Assembly (NCBI GenBank): GCA_003254925.1
Contig: QANZ01052372.1
Span: 50,967-114,966, forward strand
Source of the DNA: Chamaecrista fasciculata
Lineage: Eukaryota; Streptophyta; Magnoliopsida; Fabales; Fabaceae
Direction: 5' to 3'
Length of the DNA: 64,000 nucleotides
This document shows, one piece after another, positions 44,401 to 55,929 of the stretch (position 1 is the first letter of the stretch; each line of letters begins with the position of its first letter). The notes under the pieces are model-generated. The model ran no database searches. It was not told the origin of the DNA and worked only from the letters and a program-made list of their open reading frames with translations. A program made the position numbers and the translations under genes.

Positions 44401-45102
44401 TTATAAGAGAATTTCTATAGTATTCCCTTATTTAAAAAAAATAATTGAAAAAATTAAAAAAAGAAAGAAGAAGAAGGAGGAGGAGGAAAGAAACGACGAA
44501 AGTAGAGGCTTGTTTATTTGTAAGACTTTCATATGAAGCACCCAACAATGTCGGGTTAGGTTTCAGATGGAGAGCTGGGGAAACAAATAAAAAAAAACAT
44601 AAATGATTTACTCTCTACTTTGATGCAGAAATTAACTAACGACGGGATAATCTTGTAGGGTTTTAGACGATGAAAAGGAAAACCAAAAGGCCACGAAATC
44701 ATGCTCCCATCAACAGTTTTCACTTTCAACATATCAGACCATAAGACTCAAAAAGTTTCATAAACTTCGATGGAAACATTATTAGGGTTAAGAAAATCCA
44801 GCGACATCACAAATTAGTGACTCTCTCACCTTTACAACCAAAATCAAAATCAAAATCGCTGATAAAAAAAGGAAAATAAAACTAGGGCATACTGAACCAA
44901 AATTGAATTAGGGTATCAGTAAGACATTAGAAAAAAAAAACACTTTTCATCACGGGCCATGAAAAGTAATTTTAAAAAACGTGAAAAATACACGAAACGA
45001 TTAGCAATCGAAGAAACAAAGTGATGGCGCAGAATAAAAAGAACTCACAGTGCCTCCACGGCCACCAAGAGTGATGTTGTTGAAGAGATGACCGTCCGTC
45101 AT
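38436..45102 (-). CDS. SSRP1: SSRP1, FACT complex subunit (16 coding exons, intact)
   Basis: FACT complex HMG-box subunit; with SPT16 it moves nucleosomes during transcription and replication in the nucleus. Hand-spliced exons (minus strand): 45102-45049, 44341-44156, 43843-43738, 43366-43230, 43065-42982, 42875-42781, 42667-42559, 42406-42320, 42233-42141, 41962-41765, 41661-41516, 41433-41286, 40895-40797, 39484-39308, 38799-38721, 38563-38436. All introns are GT-AG and the total is 1926 nt, or 641 codons plus stop, close to the usual plant length. The start [18 protein letters not shown] is diagnostic. SSRP1/POB3 structure-specific and PH-like domains fill exons 2-11 (for example [20 protein letters not shown] and [20 protein letters not shown]). 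An acidic segment (exons 12-13) and a Lys-rich stretch precede the HMG box ([15 protein letters not shown] to [11 protein letters not shown]), ending NESDSA. No stop or frameshift was seen. Intron 13 carries a TRIM element. Confidence 0.96.
39523..40701 (-). mobile_element. TRIM / small non-autonomous LTR retroelement inside SSRP1 intron 13
   Basis: LTRs 39523-39778 (256 bp) and 40492-40701 (210 bp) both run TGTTGAATTTTTAGAG ... TTTCTAACA on the plus strand. The right copy lacks about 46 bp containing the CTATATATAAGAGG segment. PBS TGGTATCAGAGC (minus, 40491-40480) and a polypurine tract TTGAGGGGGAG (minus, about 39789-39779) give minus-strand orientation, the same as the gene. The 5-bp duplication CAGAT flanks it (39518-39522 and 40702-40706). 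The 713-bp interior has no protein-coding frame, so it needs proteins from another element. It lies within a 1.3-kb intron and must be spliced out with it. Confidence 0.9.
40005..40265. repeat. Minisatellite of about 92-bp units inside the TRIM
   Basis: GGCTTGTGTTCTTTTTAGAG-type starts occur at about 40007, 40099 and 40191, each followed by CTCAGAGGCTCT, GAGCTTGTACTC and GGCCACAAACA phrases. Three imperfect copies. Confidence 0.75.
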
Positions 45103-45188
45103 AGCTGAGAAAGGTCGAAAGCAGTGAAAGGTAACACGAGGAAGAGTGGTTTGGAGAATGAGGTATTGGCGCTGCGAAGGGAATCTTC

Positions 45189-45197
45189 ATATATATC
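45189..45197 (-). promoter_or_regulatory. Possible TATA box of SSRP1
   Basis: Minus strand GGATATATATGAAG lies about 90 bases upstream of the SSRP1 start, leaving room for a short leader. The position is typical, but the motif is common in AT-rich DNA. Confidence 0.4.
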
Positions 45198-45983
45198 CAG
45201 AAAGCCAGAAATCGAACTCATCAAGCAGAAAGCAGAAATCCAAGAATTAAAACAATAAACATAGAACAAAGGCATAACATAGAGTATGCAACAAGAATAT
45301 ATATCCTATGCGGTTAAATTCTGCTTCCTTGTTAAAAATTTAAAACCAAAACAATTCACAATTAAAATAATATGCATACACGATAAGACAGTGCAAACTA
45401 ACCTTGCAAATCGAGATTGTATTAAAATGTCCCGAACCTTAATTCTGTTGACTGTACCACTTTGGCTTACAAGAACCACTTGTTCATCACTTTCACCATC
45501 CTCTGTAGAAAATGATTATAGTTTACAACTAAAACTTCATAATATACTAATAATAACACCACAAAAAATGCTGGCAATCATCAGAAAAGAAGCCATAGGT
45601 ACCAACATCAGACTAAATACACATTAACTTAGTTACCTGCTAATGAGAATCCCACCACAAAAACTCTTCATAGTTCATCAACCAAACCAGTAGAAGCATA
45701 AACCGAAGAAGAAATCGAATAACATACCTCGACAAAGCCGACGAAGATGACGACGATGAAGAACACGACGACGGAGACAGACCAATGACGGAGATGGAGA
45801 CAGACCAAGAACACGACGAGTCGACGACGATGAGCGATCAGTGTTGTCGAAGGCGCCGCTGAGTGAGGGAGAGCCGGAGAGTTGTCCAAGTGAGGTGAAG
45901 TGTGAAGAGGCCGTGAGGGAGTCAGGGAGAGTTAGGGTTAGAAGTTAGAAATGAATTGTAGGGAAATTTTTTTTTTTTTAAAG
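45198..45983. other. Upstream region of SSRP1
   Basis: No protein gene supported. 45690-45950 is relatively GC-rich with repeated GACGA and GGAGA phrases and AGTTAGGGTTAG, and could hold promoter elements or a noncoding first exon. A 73-codon minus-strand frame at 45668-45889 is hydrophobic and of low complexity. Confidence 0.4.
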
Positions 45984-46178
45984 TAGAGGGGGGCCGGGTT
46001 CAGAAGCCTACCCCAGGCCGGGCCGGGGTTTTTTCACCTCGGCCCGAGACCTGGCCCGGCCCTTCACTAATTTTTTCAAAACCCGGCCCGATTCTGTTTT
46101 TTACCCGGCCCGGTCCGGCCCGACTTGTCCGGGCCGGGCTGGGTTTACCGAGCCAACCGGGTCCATGAACACCCCTAC
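45984..46178. mobile_element. GC-rich GGCCCGG-repeat element, possible hAT-type MITE
   Basis: About 195 bp dominated by repeated CCGGCCC/GGGCCGG words. The ends (TAGAGGGGGGCCGGG, and reverse complement TAGGGGTGTTCATGG of the right end) are weakly inverted. No clear 8-bp duplication was found, so the class is uncertain. Confidence 0.4.
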
Positions 46179-46681
46179 GTTACAAGAAGAACGAAGCTAA
46201 GATCATTGGGAGGGTTCGCATGCAAACAACGTCGTGGGGTTACCTAGTCAAGCGTCATCGCGGGCCATAACCCAACTGTTGATTTTACCTGGCAAGGTCA
46301 CCTTGGCCCAAAGGCAGGTTTCGATTAATGGTAGTCTCTCTAAAGCTATAATCTTTTTTTAGAGCTTTTACTGTTTCGCTATTGAGGTGTGATTATTTTC
46401 ACTTAAACTTTTTTTTTCACTTAAATTATTTTCACTTAAACTGTTACAATAGGCGAGAGATACCATTAAAAAAAAAAGAAACTAACCTTTTTAATTTAGG
46501 TTTATTATAAAATATAAATTTAATGTTAAATAATTTTCGTTATTTATAAGTTAACTTTACATTTTTTTTATTCACATTTTTTTGTTATTTTTCTTTTGGC
46601 CAACGCATTTTTTTGTTTTGAATTAAACAGATTAGCATAAGATAGAATTATTACAACTAAATCCTGGAGAGTCTCTCTCTC
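46179..46681. other. AT-rich intergenic DNA
   Basis: No gene recognised. Contains duplicated CACTTAAACTTTTTTTTTCACTTAAA-like phrases near 46400-46440. Confidence 0.5.
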
Positions 46682-47812
46682 TCATCGTATGCCCACATCC
46701 AAAGCTTCATAAGATTGTCCAGTTGCTGCAGATGAAACTTTATCCCCCTTACGCAGGGCACCATCAACAACTGCAACATGGCATATTACCCCTTTGTACT
46801 CATCATAATATGAATCCAGCAAAAGCATGCGTAGAGGAGAACTACCCTTTCCAGGAGGAGGAGGTATACGATGTATGACGGCAGGAAGGACTTGCCCAAG
46901 ACCCTGTCCTGTTTTAGCAGATGTTAAAAGTACATCATTTGGGTCAAGATCAAACATTGTTTTTAGTTGCGCTTTAACACCATCAGGATCCGCAGTTGGC
47001 TGATCTATTTTGTTTTTGACAGGTATAATGGTTAGGTTGGATTCAAAAGCAAGATAAAAGTTTGCAACAGTTTGTGCTTGAACTCCTTGAGCAGCATCAA
47101 CAACCAAAAGTGCACCTTGACAAGCTGCCAGTGACCTTGATACTTCATAACTAAAATCCACATGCCCAGGCGTGTCAATAAGATTTAGCAGAAAGTTAGA
47201 TGAATCTTGGCCATCACTAATGTTGGCATTCTGAATCCCATGCTCATAGAACATTGTCGTTGTCTGGGCTTTAACTGTGATTCCTCTTTCTCTTTCTACC
47301 TAAGAGATTTTTATCTTCAACATTTAAGTGGCATTATGGATAATAAGAAAAAAATTAAGAAAACTTTTCTACCCAACTACGAAGTTTTTGTTTCTCACAA
47401 ATTATGTGGAACTGGCAGAGTAGCAAAATAATGTATTATTGTCACAAGCAATTGACAGAGGTACTTAATTACTCACAGATACAATTTTGAAGAAAAGCTT
47501 TACATTTAAGCTAAAAAAATATATCAATATAACATAACTGAAAACGGTTACAAAGTAAAGTACCTGCAATTTATCAAGATACTGAGGCTGACCATGACCT
47601 TTCTTAATCGTCCCAGTGAGCTCCATCAATCGATCAGCAAGAGTGGACTTGCCATGATCTATATGTGCAATTATCGAGAAGTTCCTAATTAGCTTTGGGG
47701 AATATTGACTCAAGTCAATGCGATTATTTTCCTTAGTGTTTTGGCGAGATTGAGAACAGAACAACGCACGGCTCAGAAAAAACCGATGATTAGATAATCC
47801 AGCGCATGCCAC
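46682..47812 (-). pseudogene. GUF1: GUF1/LepA (mitochondrial EF4-type GTPase) gene fragment
   Basis: Two exons of a translation back-translocase GTPase. Exon 47812-47564 holds a transit-peptide-like stretch ([16 protein letters not shown]) and [23 protein letters not shown] (P-loop). An intron with GTACTT donor and TTAG acceptor follows. Exon 47299-46682 has [13 protein letters not shown] (switch I), [13 protein letters not shown] (G3), [10 protein letters not shown] (G4), TSAKTGQG (G5) and the start of the second domain ([18 protein letters not shown]). Homology ends at ALDVGI, followed by R-stop, where family members continue for several hundred residues. At the 5' side there is no ATG in frame (GTG at 47812, TGA just upstream), because LINE sequence begins there. 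Introns are retained, so this is a genomic fragment, not a retrocopy. It cannot make a working GUF1. Confidence 0.88.
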
Positions 47813-49362
47813 ATATTCTCATGTGTTGGAAGAGCATCAGAAGTAGAGTCATCACATAGGCATTGCATTAAAACTGGTGGGGCCCGCAGAAAAATTTCAT
47901 TGAAATTTAAATTGTTAAGGAAATTGCTCTCCTTACCCGCCACCAATACAGATCGTGCATGGCTGCCAAGTGGAGGAAAGAAAGGCAAGTCCAAGTCATT
48001 CATGAGATCATCTGGTGGATTTGCTGCCTGAGACGATTCAGATCCCCTGTCAGTAATGGAAGCCAGAAAATGCACCGTGTCGTTAAGGCTCCCCTCCACG
48101 TCGACCCAGACAGTGTTCGCCAGCGATGCAGGACCGAAGTTCTGGACAGAGGCCTCCTCACCCTCAGGAACCTCCACAGTCATCGGAGAGTAATGGGGAA
48201 GGTCAGAAGGTGATTCCTCTCTTGAGCCCTGCGAAGAAAAGTGGGACAAAGGTCTGTTCGGCGGTTGGACGTCCATGGGTGACCGCTCATCGTCAGACTC
48301 TGACGAATTCTCGGACGGCGAACTATCCGACGAGTTATCAGTGACACGTATGATGTTCGTCGGAACAACGGGAACAGAGGAAACGTTTCCGGTGCGGCGG
48401 AACTGCAAAAGCTGGTGATCGTGTAAGGAGTACACCGGCCCGTCGACGGAGAAATGACTGAACGAGAATCGGGTTGTTCGGCGACTCCTTGAATCACAAA
48501 ACGCCGCCGCCTGAGAGACGAACAGAGGTTGAGAGAGGTTGAAAAAATCCGGGCACCTGTGACGTCGTTTGATTTCCTCCGTATGTGAGACCACGGCTTT
48601 CAGAATCTCATCCTGCCCTTTCTGACAATCCCGCCGAATGTGTCCGATGCAACCACATTTATGACAAATACGAAAGATGCGCTCATAGCGGAACTGTACC
48701 CAAACCGTGACTCCATTATCTAAACTTAGATAGAAACCCATCATTAGAGGCTGTTTCACAGACACTTGCACATGAACTCGTAGATAACGTAGGTTCCGTA
48801 TGCCTTGATCCTGGAAATCAACCGCATGCACTGGTCCGATGAGAGTGCCGAGAATGGTAGCCGTGTTCTCCGAGAAATATTCCAGAGGAAGACCCCAAAT
48901 TTGGACCCAAATGGGAAAGCTTTCCACAGTGTAGTGCTCATAGTCCATGTTAGGAGTCCAGGAGTCGAGTACCAGCAACTTATTTTTGACAGCGACAGGA
49001 CTGTTATCCTTGAGAACTTTCATGTCTACAACATTCTCAAACTTGAAGAAGAAGCATTGGAAGGCTTGACCCACAACTGAGACAGAACTTTGGAGTTTCC
49101 ACGCATTTTTAATGATAGTATCCATGCATGCAGAAGACAAGGAAGCCTCATCAATGAGGACATCTACCAAACACATGCTCCAAAACTCCCGCTGAGTGGC
49201 TAGAAAATCACTTGTGAAGGCAATATGTGGACCCTGTCGGGGAATAATGAAATCAGGGTCAGCACCCAAGGAAGCATCTGCCGAATTTGAAGATTCTTCA
49301 TGTGACGAAGAGGAAGATGAGGAAGGGTCAGGCCAACGTGGGTCACGCAGAAAAGGATCCAT
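47813..49362 (-). pseudogene. LINE ORF1 fragment: DUF4283 and CCHC knuckle
   Basis: Start MDPFLRDPRWPDP at 49362. The frame is open to the junction with the GUF1 fragment. DUF4283 region: DFIIPRQGPHIAFT, MDTIIKNAWKLQ, LLVLDSWTPNMDYEHYTVESFPIWVQIWGLPLEYF, to YERIFRICHKCG. The CCHC knuckle CHKCGCIGHIRRDC is at about 48680-48635. A Ser/Pro-rich C-terminal half ends near DALPTHEN, where the reading continues a few residues into GUF1 DNA. It is related to, but clearly different from, the ORF1 at 29356. No ORF2 follows. LINEs usually lose the 5' end, so loss of the 3' part here implies later rearrangement. Upstream, the frame stays open to 49563 through a hydrophobic leader. Confidence 0.85.
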
Positions 49363-49562
49363 TGCACGAAGGAAGACAAAAAAGCACTTTTTTAGTACGA
49401 AAAGAAAAGGAATCGAGGAGCACAAGAATACAAAGGTGTAGACCATAAACAGCAGAGGGAGGTGAGGAGAATCAGGGAAAGCGAAAGGTCTTGGAAACAA
49501 AAAGCAAAAAGTTACGTTCAGAAGCCAAAAAGGCAGGGGTAGTGAGAAGTCACACTTTCTCA

Positions 49563-51141
49563 CTCATATGGAAGCCAAAACGGCCTTCTAATATAATATT
49601 ATCTTGTATAGTCTCACTAGGATGCTCATGAGCCCCAATGGTGTATAAATCCACATGCAATCATTTTATATATGTCATGTGATCAATTTTGGTGAATTGT
49701 CATGGTATTCAATAAAGTTCTTAAATTGAAAACATGATTTTGGCCCAATTTTTTTTTTTTTTGATGATTTTGGCCCAAATAAAAACCATTTTATTCAATT
49801 ATCATGGTAAGCATTATAACTATTTTGCCTTATTTGGCGTGATTGTATAAATTGTGGGCAATATGCAACAACTATCATCAATTGTTATTTATAATTGCAA
49901 ATTAATTCTCTTTTGCCTAATTCAAGAAATTTTAGATTTTAATTTAAAAATAAATTATTTTATTGAATTTAGATTTTAATTTAAAAATAAATTATTTTAT
50001 GAGCCCAGTGTCTTAACAAGTCAACTAATATTTATTAAGCATAAAGTATATTAACATAATTTCACTTACCACATGTTCAATCTGGGAATGTCTATGAAGC
50101 ATGTTATCATTGTGGAACAAGGAGTCAATGTGATCCAACTTATTGTCACAAATATTAACAATTAAAAGGTACCAATGTACATTTGAGTCATTAGTGGGAA
50201 TGAATATCTAAAAGAAAAACAAAGTGTTAGGAAATATGCATTCCTATAAGTTATTAAGGCTTAATGAATGTAGATTTTAATATGGACTCACATGTTCAAT
50301 GTTGTTGAATAGGCCCATGTATTCCTTGTATGATTTGACTAANTAATCAATTAATCAAGGGTAACCTGTAAGAGTGGATAGAGTTCGTGTAAATGTAAAA
50401 ACCAAAAAATGAATGAAATATAGATATCGTTGATTATATATAGCACATAATCAAATTGTTCATGTTGGATATATAACGCTTATGTATAAAGATTAAAACA
50501 AAGAACAGAAAATCTTCTCTTCTATATCATCAAGTTCTTGAATTGACTCATACCCCATCCACAAATTTCAGGGGAACAAAATCAAGGTTATAAAAAAGTA
50601 CAGTAACAATACACAGAGAATTAATTGTACAATAAAAATTACAAAGAGAACACAAGACAAAAGAGAGGATTGCAATCAGAATCCCATCAATACTTTTAAT
50701 TAAAAGAAACTTAAAAAGGAAACTTGTACTAATTTCAGAACAAACTTAAAATCAATCTATGAGGGACACCATCAGAAATCATTTGTGCAAAGTATAACAT
50801 ATAAAAGGAAACAATTCTTTTTTAACAATCTGATGCCGATTCAATATGACCCACTAATATGCAGACTAATTAAAATTAACATTCATAGAATTTGTTGCTA
50901 AAAAATTGGGTGTGATGCTTAGTAAAATAATGGAAAAGTGAAATGACTTATCAAGATGTAAAAACAACCAAGAGTTAGTAGATGCTTAAAGATTAAAGAA
51001 CAAAGAATGGCGTTCTTGTTAAGATTACTCTTTTCATTGCCCAATTGTACATTCAAAGAACCAAATTTTTCAATTTGGATAAAATTGATGACAAAACAGA
51101 TTGGAAGTATGAATGGCAAAATGTAAATGAACTCACCAACA
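49563..51141. other. AT-rich intergenic DNA
   Basis: No gene. A 35- to 37-bp sequence (TTTAGATTTTAATTTAAAAATAAATT...) is tandemly duplicated near 49930-50000. A single N is at 50343. Confidence 0.5.
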
Positions 51142-51290
51142 CACTACTAAAAATCTGGTATTTAACTACGTTTATATGCCTACGGTCATGAGAAGTGTCG
51201 TTAGAGACACGACATTCACTCATTTTGCAGACGGTTAAATCAAGGGTCGGCATATACACATAGAAGAGTCGCTGAGGAAAATTGAAAGAC
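51142..51290 (+). mobile_element. CACTA-type transposon terminus (5' end)
   Basis: CACTACTAAAAATCTGGTAT has the CACTA opening and the CACTACTAAAAAT start common to plant En/Spm elements. Sequence to its right (ACTACGTTTATATGCC, GTGTCGTTAGAGACACGAC) has short inverted words as in a subterminal region. The matching ...AGTAGTG end was not found in the window, so only one terminus is supported. Confidence 0.65.
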
Positions 51291-53553
51291 CGCGAAACAA
51301 AATCCCAATTTCATTATTCCCTCCCTCTCAATTTTATTCTAGCGCCAATGTTTCTTCACTTCCAAAACCTAAACAAAATCGATTGCTCTCCATCCGAAAA
51401 TCGAAATCGCATCTCCATCCGAAATCCCTAAATCGACTAAATCTATTTGCTCTCTCCCACATTGCAATTGATCAGTGCGGGTTCTTCGAGTCCAGAGGAA
51501 GAAGACAAAGCCGCCATTGACGACCCTAGAAGCTTCAATCCCTCTCCTGAAATTCGCCGCCATTGACATCCCTAATCGACTTGCTCTTTCCCACTCGCAC
51601 CTCCATCCCTAAATCGACTTGCTCTCTCCCACTCGCACCTCCATCCCTAATTCGTCGCTATCAGGTGCCGTCTGTTGAAGCTTTTAAGCCACACGTGCCA
51701 ACCGATTGAGAAGATTGAGAGGTTCTGTGCGTTATGCAGAAGCGTGAAGAAGATTTTTGAGATCTGCTACTTGTTCCTTTCGCTTCAGGTATTTCCTTTC
51801 TCTTCAACTTTTCTGTCTTACTGCATCTCATTCTCTTACAAATAAATTCCTCTAGTTTCTCCCTTCCTCTTTGATCACATAATCCTTTTTAAAGCTTGCA
51901 TATGCCCTGTCTCATCCCAAGTCTTAGTTTTCTTCCTGAACTGTTATTTACAACTATCTATATATACTCTCCATTAAATAAATGGAGGTTCCTCCCAGAA
52001 TTCCAAAGTAGAAATTTCGAGCCCAAGAAGACAACATAATATTAAGGACAATAACAATTCTGCAATAAACTATCTCAGAAACTAAAATAGAGGGGAGGAA
52101 AAAATCAATAGCAGTTGAGTTTGGCTTTCTTCTTTCAATCCAGCTCGTTTGTTTGGCTTTGAGTTTGAGTCCTTTCTCTTGTGTCTGTGTTTCTGTATTT
52201 TTTTTTTCTTCTTCCCATTTCATGATCTATAAAATAGAGAGGGGTGGCCAGAAGAATGCCTCCAACATATATAAACACCTCAGAATGTGACTATTTGTCT
52301 CTTTTCTTATTAGCATGATCAGAATAAAAATATTGATTATACTTTTTAGGATAATACCTTTTAGTCTATATCACGTTCTAGTGTTGCTAAGTTTCCATTG
52401 AAGCAGAAAACAGAACATTGCCAGCTTGCTATTTGTCTTCAGTATGCCTATCCATTTAATTAAGTACCAGATATACTAATATACTTAGGGGTTCATCTAA
52501 TTATCCATTTAATTTCCTTATGCTCATTTAGTGTGTCTCCTTACCTTTTAATTTGGCTTCTATATGTAGAGTTGTAGTCCATCAAATGAATAAGGTCTTA
52601 GTAAAGTTCTCTTCATTTGTGTTGTTGCAAGGGGTATGAATCAGTATATGTAGAGTTGTAGTCCATCAAATCGATTTTGTTCATTTTTCTTTTCTTGCTT
52701 GTGTTTTATGCTTCTGTATCAGAAAGTTGATTCTGATATATATCTTTGCATTTTAGTTTTAGAGGTTCTTGAAATTAAAGAGAGATGAAGATGAATCTAA
52801 AACCACTTGCTAATCGTTTAAACTTTTCACCATTAAGCAAGATAAGGTGGAACTTGCTTGTGTTTTATGCTTCTGTATCAGAACGTTGATTCTGATATAT
52901 TGTATCATTTAATGGTTGAGGCATCTTCATGTGTGCCTTGCTACTGTAATTTTGGAATCAATGTAATTTTTTCCATAAGGCTTTGGTATCATCTGTTAGG
53001 TAAATATTAAATTAAATATTGAATCTGCCTGTAGAAAGATTTTATAATTAATGAATAAGCTGTTCAAATTAAATGGTAAATTATCTATAGCCTATCTTCC
53101 TGCCCTTCTTGTCTAATTTCCTCTCCCTTTATAATTGCTTGTATTTCTGCTCCATATTCTTTTTCCATCTGATACTAGTTTCACATACCCAGTAGCTAAT
53201 GTTATGTCTTTGTAGTCATCTAGCTAGAATATACAAGTGTGTTTCTTTCTAACAACAGTTTAATGTGCTGATGTAAACTTTGGTATGACCCTGCTACTTA
53301 TTTTACTGGCATAACCTTCCTTAATACTACTTCACTAATACAGAGTAAAAAATAGTTCTGACATTCAAGGAGTAATTAATACAGATTGGCCTGCTCTACT
53401 TTTACAGCTTCATTATCAGTATTGTTTTCATGCACTTGGCATCTTTTTTTTTTTGTACTGTCAATTTGGCCGTATAATATCTGGAGTAAAGTGAATCCCC
53501 AAGGTCATTTTTTTTTTGTAATAGCTTAATTTCATTTTGTATTTAATTTACAG
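51291..53553. other. CT-rich leader-like sequence and AT-rich DNA within the putative CACTA element
   Basis: 51300-51670 is C/T-rich with three near copies of CTCCATCCCTAAATCGACTTGCTCTC-type phrases, resembling a plant 5' leader. Downstream are intron-like T-rich stretches. GTTTTATGCTTCTGTATCAG occurs at about 52704 and 52863, and GTAGAGTTGTAGTCCATCAA at about 52566 and 52650. No coding frame recognised. Confidence 0.45.
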
Positions 53554-53607
53554 GCAAGACGGTTGTTACTAGATCCTTCTGTTCATGAAGAATTTACATG
53601 ATTAAAG
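53554..53607 (+). pseudogene. Exon fragment resembling FIP37 (m6A methyltransferase complex subunit)
   Basis: Between an ACAG acceptor and a GTTTGC donor, 54 nt encode ARRLLLDPSVHEEFT-stop-LK. From memory, this matches the ARRLLLDPAIHEEFSRLK segment of plant FIP37 (WTAP homologue), with the Arg codon CGA changed to TGA. Only one exon is present, so it is a captured or decayed fragment. Confidence 0.55.
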
Positions 53608-54474
53608 GTTTGCTATTTGCTCTATGAACAATGTTCTTTCTGATCAAGCAACATCCTATTCTTGTTAACTGGTAGTGTTATACTGTTCTGGACTTCTGGG
53701 TAGTACTAGACTACTAATTCTTTTCTCAGCTTTAGAGCTTGTAGTAACTTGGAGACTATTATAACTTTTATGAAATGGAACCATATCTTTTAAAAAAAAT
53801 GGGAAGGGATTGACCAAAGATTCCTGAAGTGGTTATTAGATGTGGGTTGAGCTAATTTTTTGACTCTCAGAATCAGAGACAGAAAGTGTGACTTCTAAGG
53901 TGGATGATGGTTTTAAATATTATGATTGGGAATTCTAATGGCAGATATTAAAAATGTCAGGAGCCTACACATTTCAGAGATGAATTTCGAGGGAGCTGCA
54001 TGTAGCTTCTGGGGTGTCTCTAGCTCATTTAGACACACACTTATACTAGTGTCTTATAATAGAAGCCTAGGAAGGAAGAATAGACAAAATAAAAATATAA
54101 ACCACAAGTGTGTATTTATAATATTCTTTTTGTTCTCCCATGAACAATGAGGAGAGGGATATTTGTAATATTCCACAATGGCATTCTTTTTCATTTCTTT
54201 ATCAAATGGATGAATCTTTAAAGATTGTTTTAAAGGCCTGAAGAGGGTATTTGATGCTATTTTTGGAACATTTGCATTTCTTTACTTCTGCATGCTTTAA
54301 TTTAATATCTAGGACATAAGAGGAGTAAGAGACCAGTCAATATCTGAATTGTTATATCATTATATGATTTCACAATGGCGTTCTTTTTGTTTTCCTTGTT
54401 GCTGTTATGATTCAAATGGATGAATTAGACATGTATTCCACTAATAGTTTTAAGTTTTGTTTTCTGTCCAACAG

Positions 54475-54631
54475 TGAAAAAGAAGCTGAGGAGTCTGGTA
54501 TTGAGGGTATATTGAATCGTCTGGAGAAAGAAAGAAATAGCTCTTTTGGACTTGGGTCCAAAGAGAAAGAAGATAGTATTTCATCTGGAAATAATGAAGA
54601 TGAGAGAACAACAGTCATCATAGATCTATAG
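54475..54631 (+). pseudogene. Terminal-exon-like fragment of unknown family
   Basis: After CAACAG at 54474 a frame encodes EKEAEESGIEGILNRLEKER, then Ser/Glu-rich sequence ending VIIDL and a TAG at 54629-54631. It looks like the last exon of a real gene, with acidic, charged composition. I do not recognise the family. Confidence 0.4.
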
Positions 54632-54837
54632 AATATTCAGTAAGTAAATTTAGTACTGTGGTTTTTTTTTACTTTGTCATCATATACATCATATCATATG
54701 TATTAATTATCTGTCAATTCAAGAGTAATGGAATACTTAGAGGTTGGAATCAAGGCAAGTGTACACCTTACTCTGTTTGAAATGCATATTCATAAGTCTT
54801 TTTGTGGAGCTGTGATGTTCTATGTTTCATCTGACAG

Positions 54838-54909
54838 GAAAATGCTGTTGTTATTCATGCAATTGTTGGGTGGAAATCCTCCATTGGAAAATGGGCTCGT
54901 GTCCATGCA
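54838..54909 (+). pseudogene. Exon fragment resembling GDP-mannose pyrophosphorylase alpha (KJC-type)
   Basis: After a GACAG acceptor, 72 nt encode ENAVVIHAIVGWKSSIGKWA followed by RVHA. This is the left-handed-helix repeat segment seen near the C-terminus of mannose-1-phosphate guanylyltransferase alpha. Flanking exons are absent. Together with the FIP37-like exon 1.2 kb upstream, it suggests that unrelated gene pieces have been gathered in one element. Confidence 0.55.
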
Positions 54910-55924
54910 AGTTTAGAAATTTTTATTATAAAGATGAATGTTGTGTTAATTAAAGACATGCATTCTATTTTCTGCAACTTTTTATACTTCTTTGTGATGC
55001 TCACAACTAGAGTGATGCATTCCATCTCCTGCTGTCCCGCATCATCAGGATTTCTCCATTAGCTCATTGCTAATATAACAATCTACTAGGCAATTTATTT
55101 TGTTGAGTAGATTAACATTTTAGTCCCTAAATTATATAGGCGTTGTCATTTTAGTCCTTGAATTTTTTAAATTCTTGATTTAGTCTCCAAAAATTCATGA
55201 CTCGTTTTCAAATTAGTCTTTTTACGAACACCTTACCACCATACATCCAAGTCCCTACAGGGACTAAATTGAAACAAGTCATGAATTTTAATCTATTATA
55301 TGGTGATAAGTATAATTTGACTAAGAAAAGCAAATATCGGAAGACAAGGAAATAAGCAAATTTCCTTAATTAATACAATTTCCTTCTCAATTTACAAATG
55401 TAAGGCCAAATGCAATCATGTAACTTTCAAAAAGCCTGTCCTTGGTATTCTTTCTAGCCTTTTCGAATCCTAACCATGCAGTTTATTTCTTCCTCACTGG
55501 ATTTGCATGTCATAAATGTTTTGAGTATTGCTTAATCATAGGAAATTCTTGTGTGGACCTGGTCTACATAAAAGAAATTAGTAATTTTGTAGACTAAACT
55601 AATCATAGACATAAAAACATGTCAAAGGTGGACCTGGTCTATATGTTTCATCATGATTGGTTTATTTCTGCAATTTTTTTTTGTGCTTCTGTGTTAGAAA
55701 GAGACGGCTTGTCTCTTTTAAGAGAAAATCTATTCTTTAGTCCTTAAATTTGCCCCACTACTACAATTTAATCCTTAGATATTAGAAATAAAATTTTTGG
55801 TCCTTTGTTGTTTTACAAACATAAACTATTTAGTCCCCACATATAACGTTTTAAGGACTAAATAGTTGACATTTTTTTAAACAATCAGAGACAAAAACGT
55901 ATATTTCCAATATCTAGGATTAAA
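54910..55924. repeat. Dispersed TTTAGTCC-type foldback repeats
   Basis: 55115-55310 and 55735-55925 contain TTTTAGTCCCTAAATT and its reverse complement (GGGACTAAATTGAAAC; AAGGACTAAATAGTTG), the pattern of non-autonomous foldback elements. No gene. Confidence 0.5.
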
Positions 55925-55929
55925 GTGTG

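Noticed and set aside
45668-45889. Hydrophobic 73-codon minus-strand frame upstream of SSRP1
   Set aside because: Low-complexity GACGA/TCGTC DNA read as Val/Phe-rich peptide. More likely promoter or leader.
47959-48344. Plus-strand frames opposite the LINE ORF1 fragment
   Set aside because: Shadows of the minus-strand frame, which carries DUF4283 and a CCHC knuckle.
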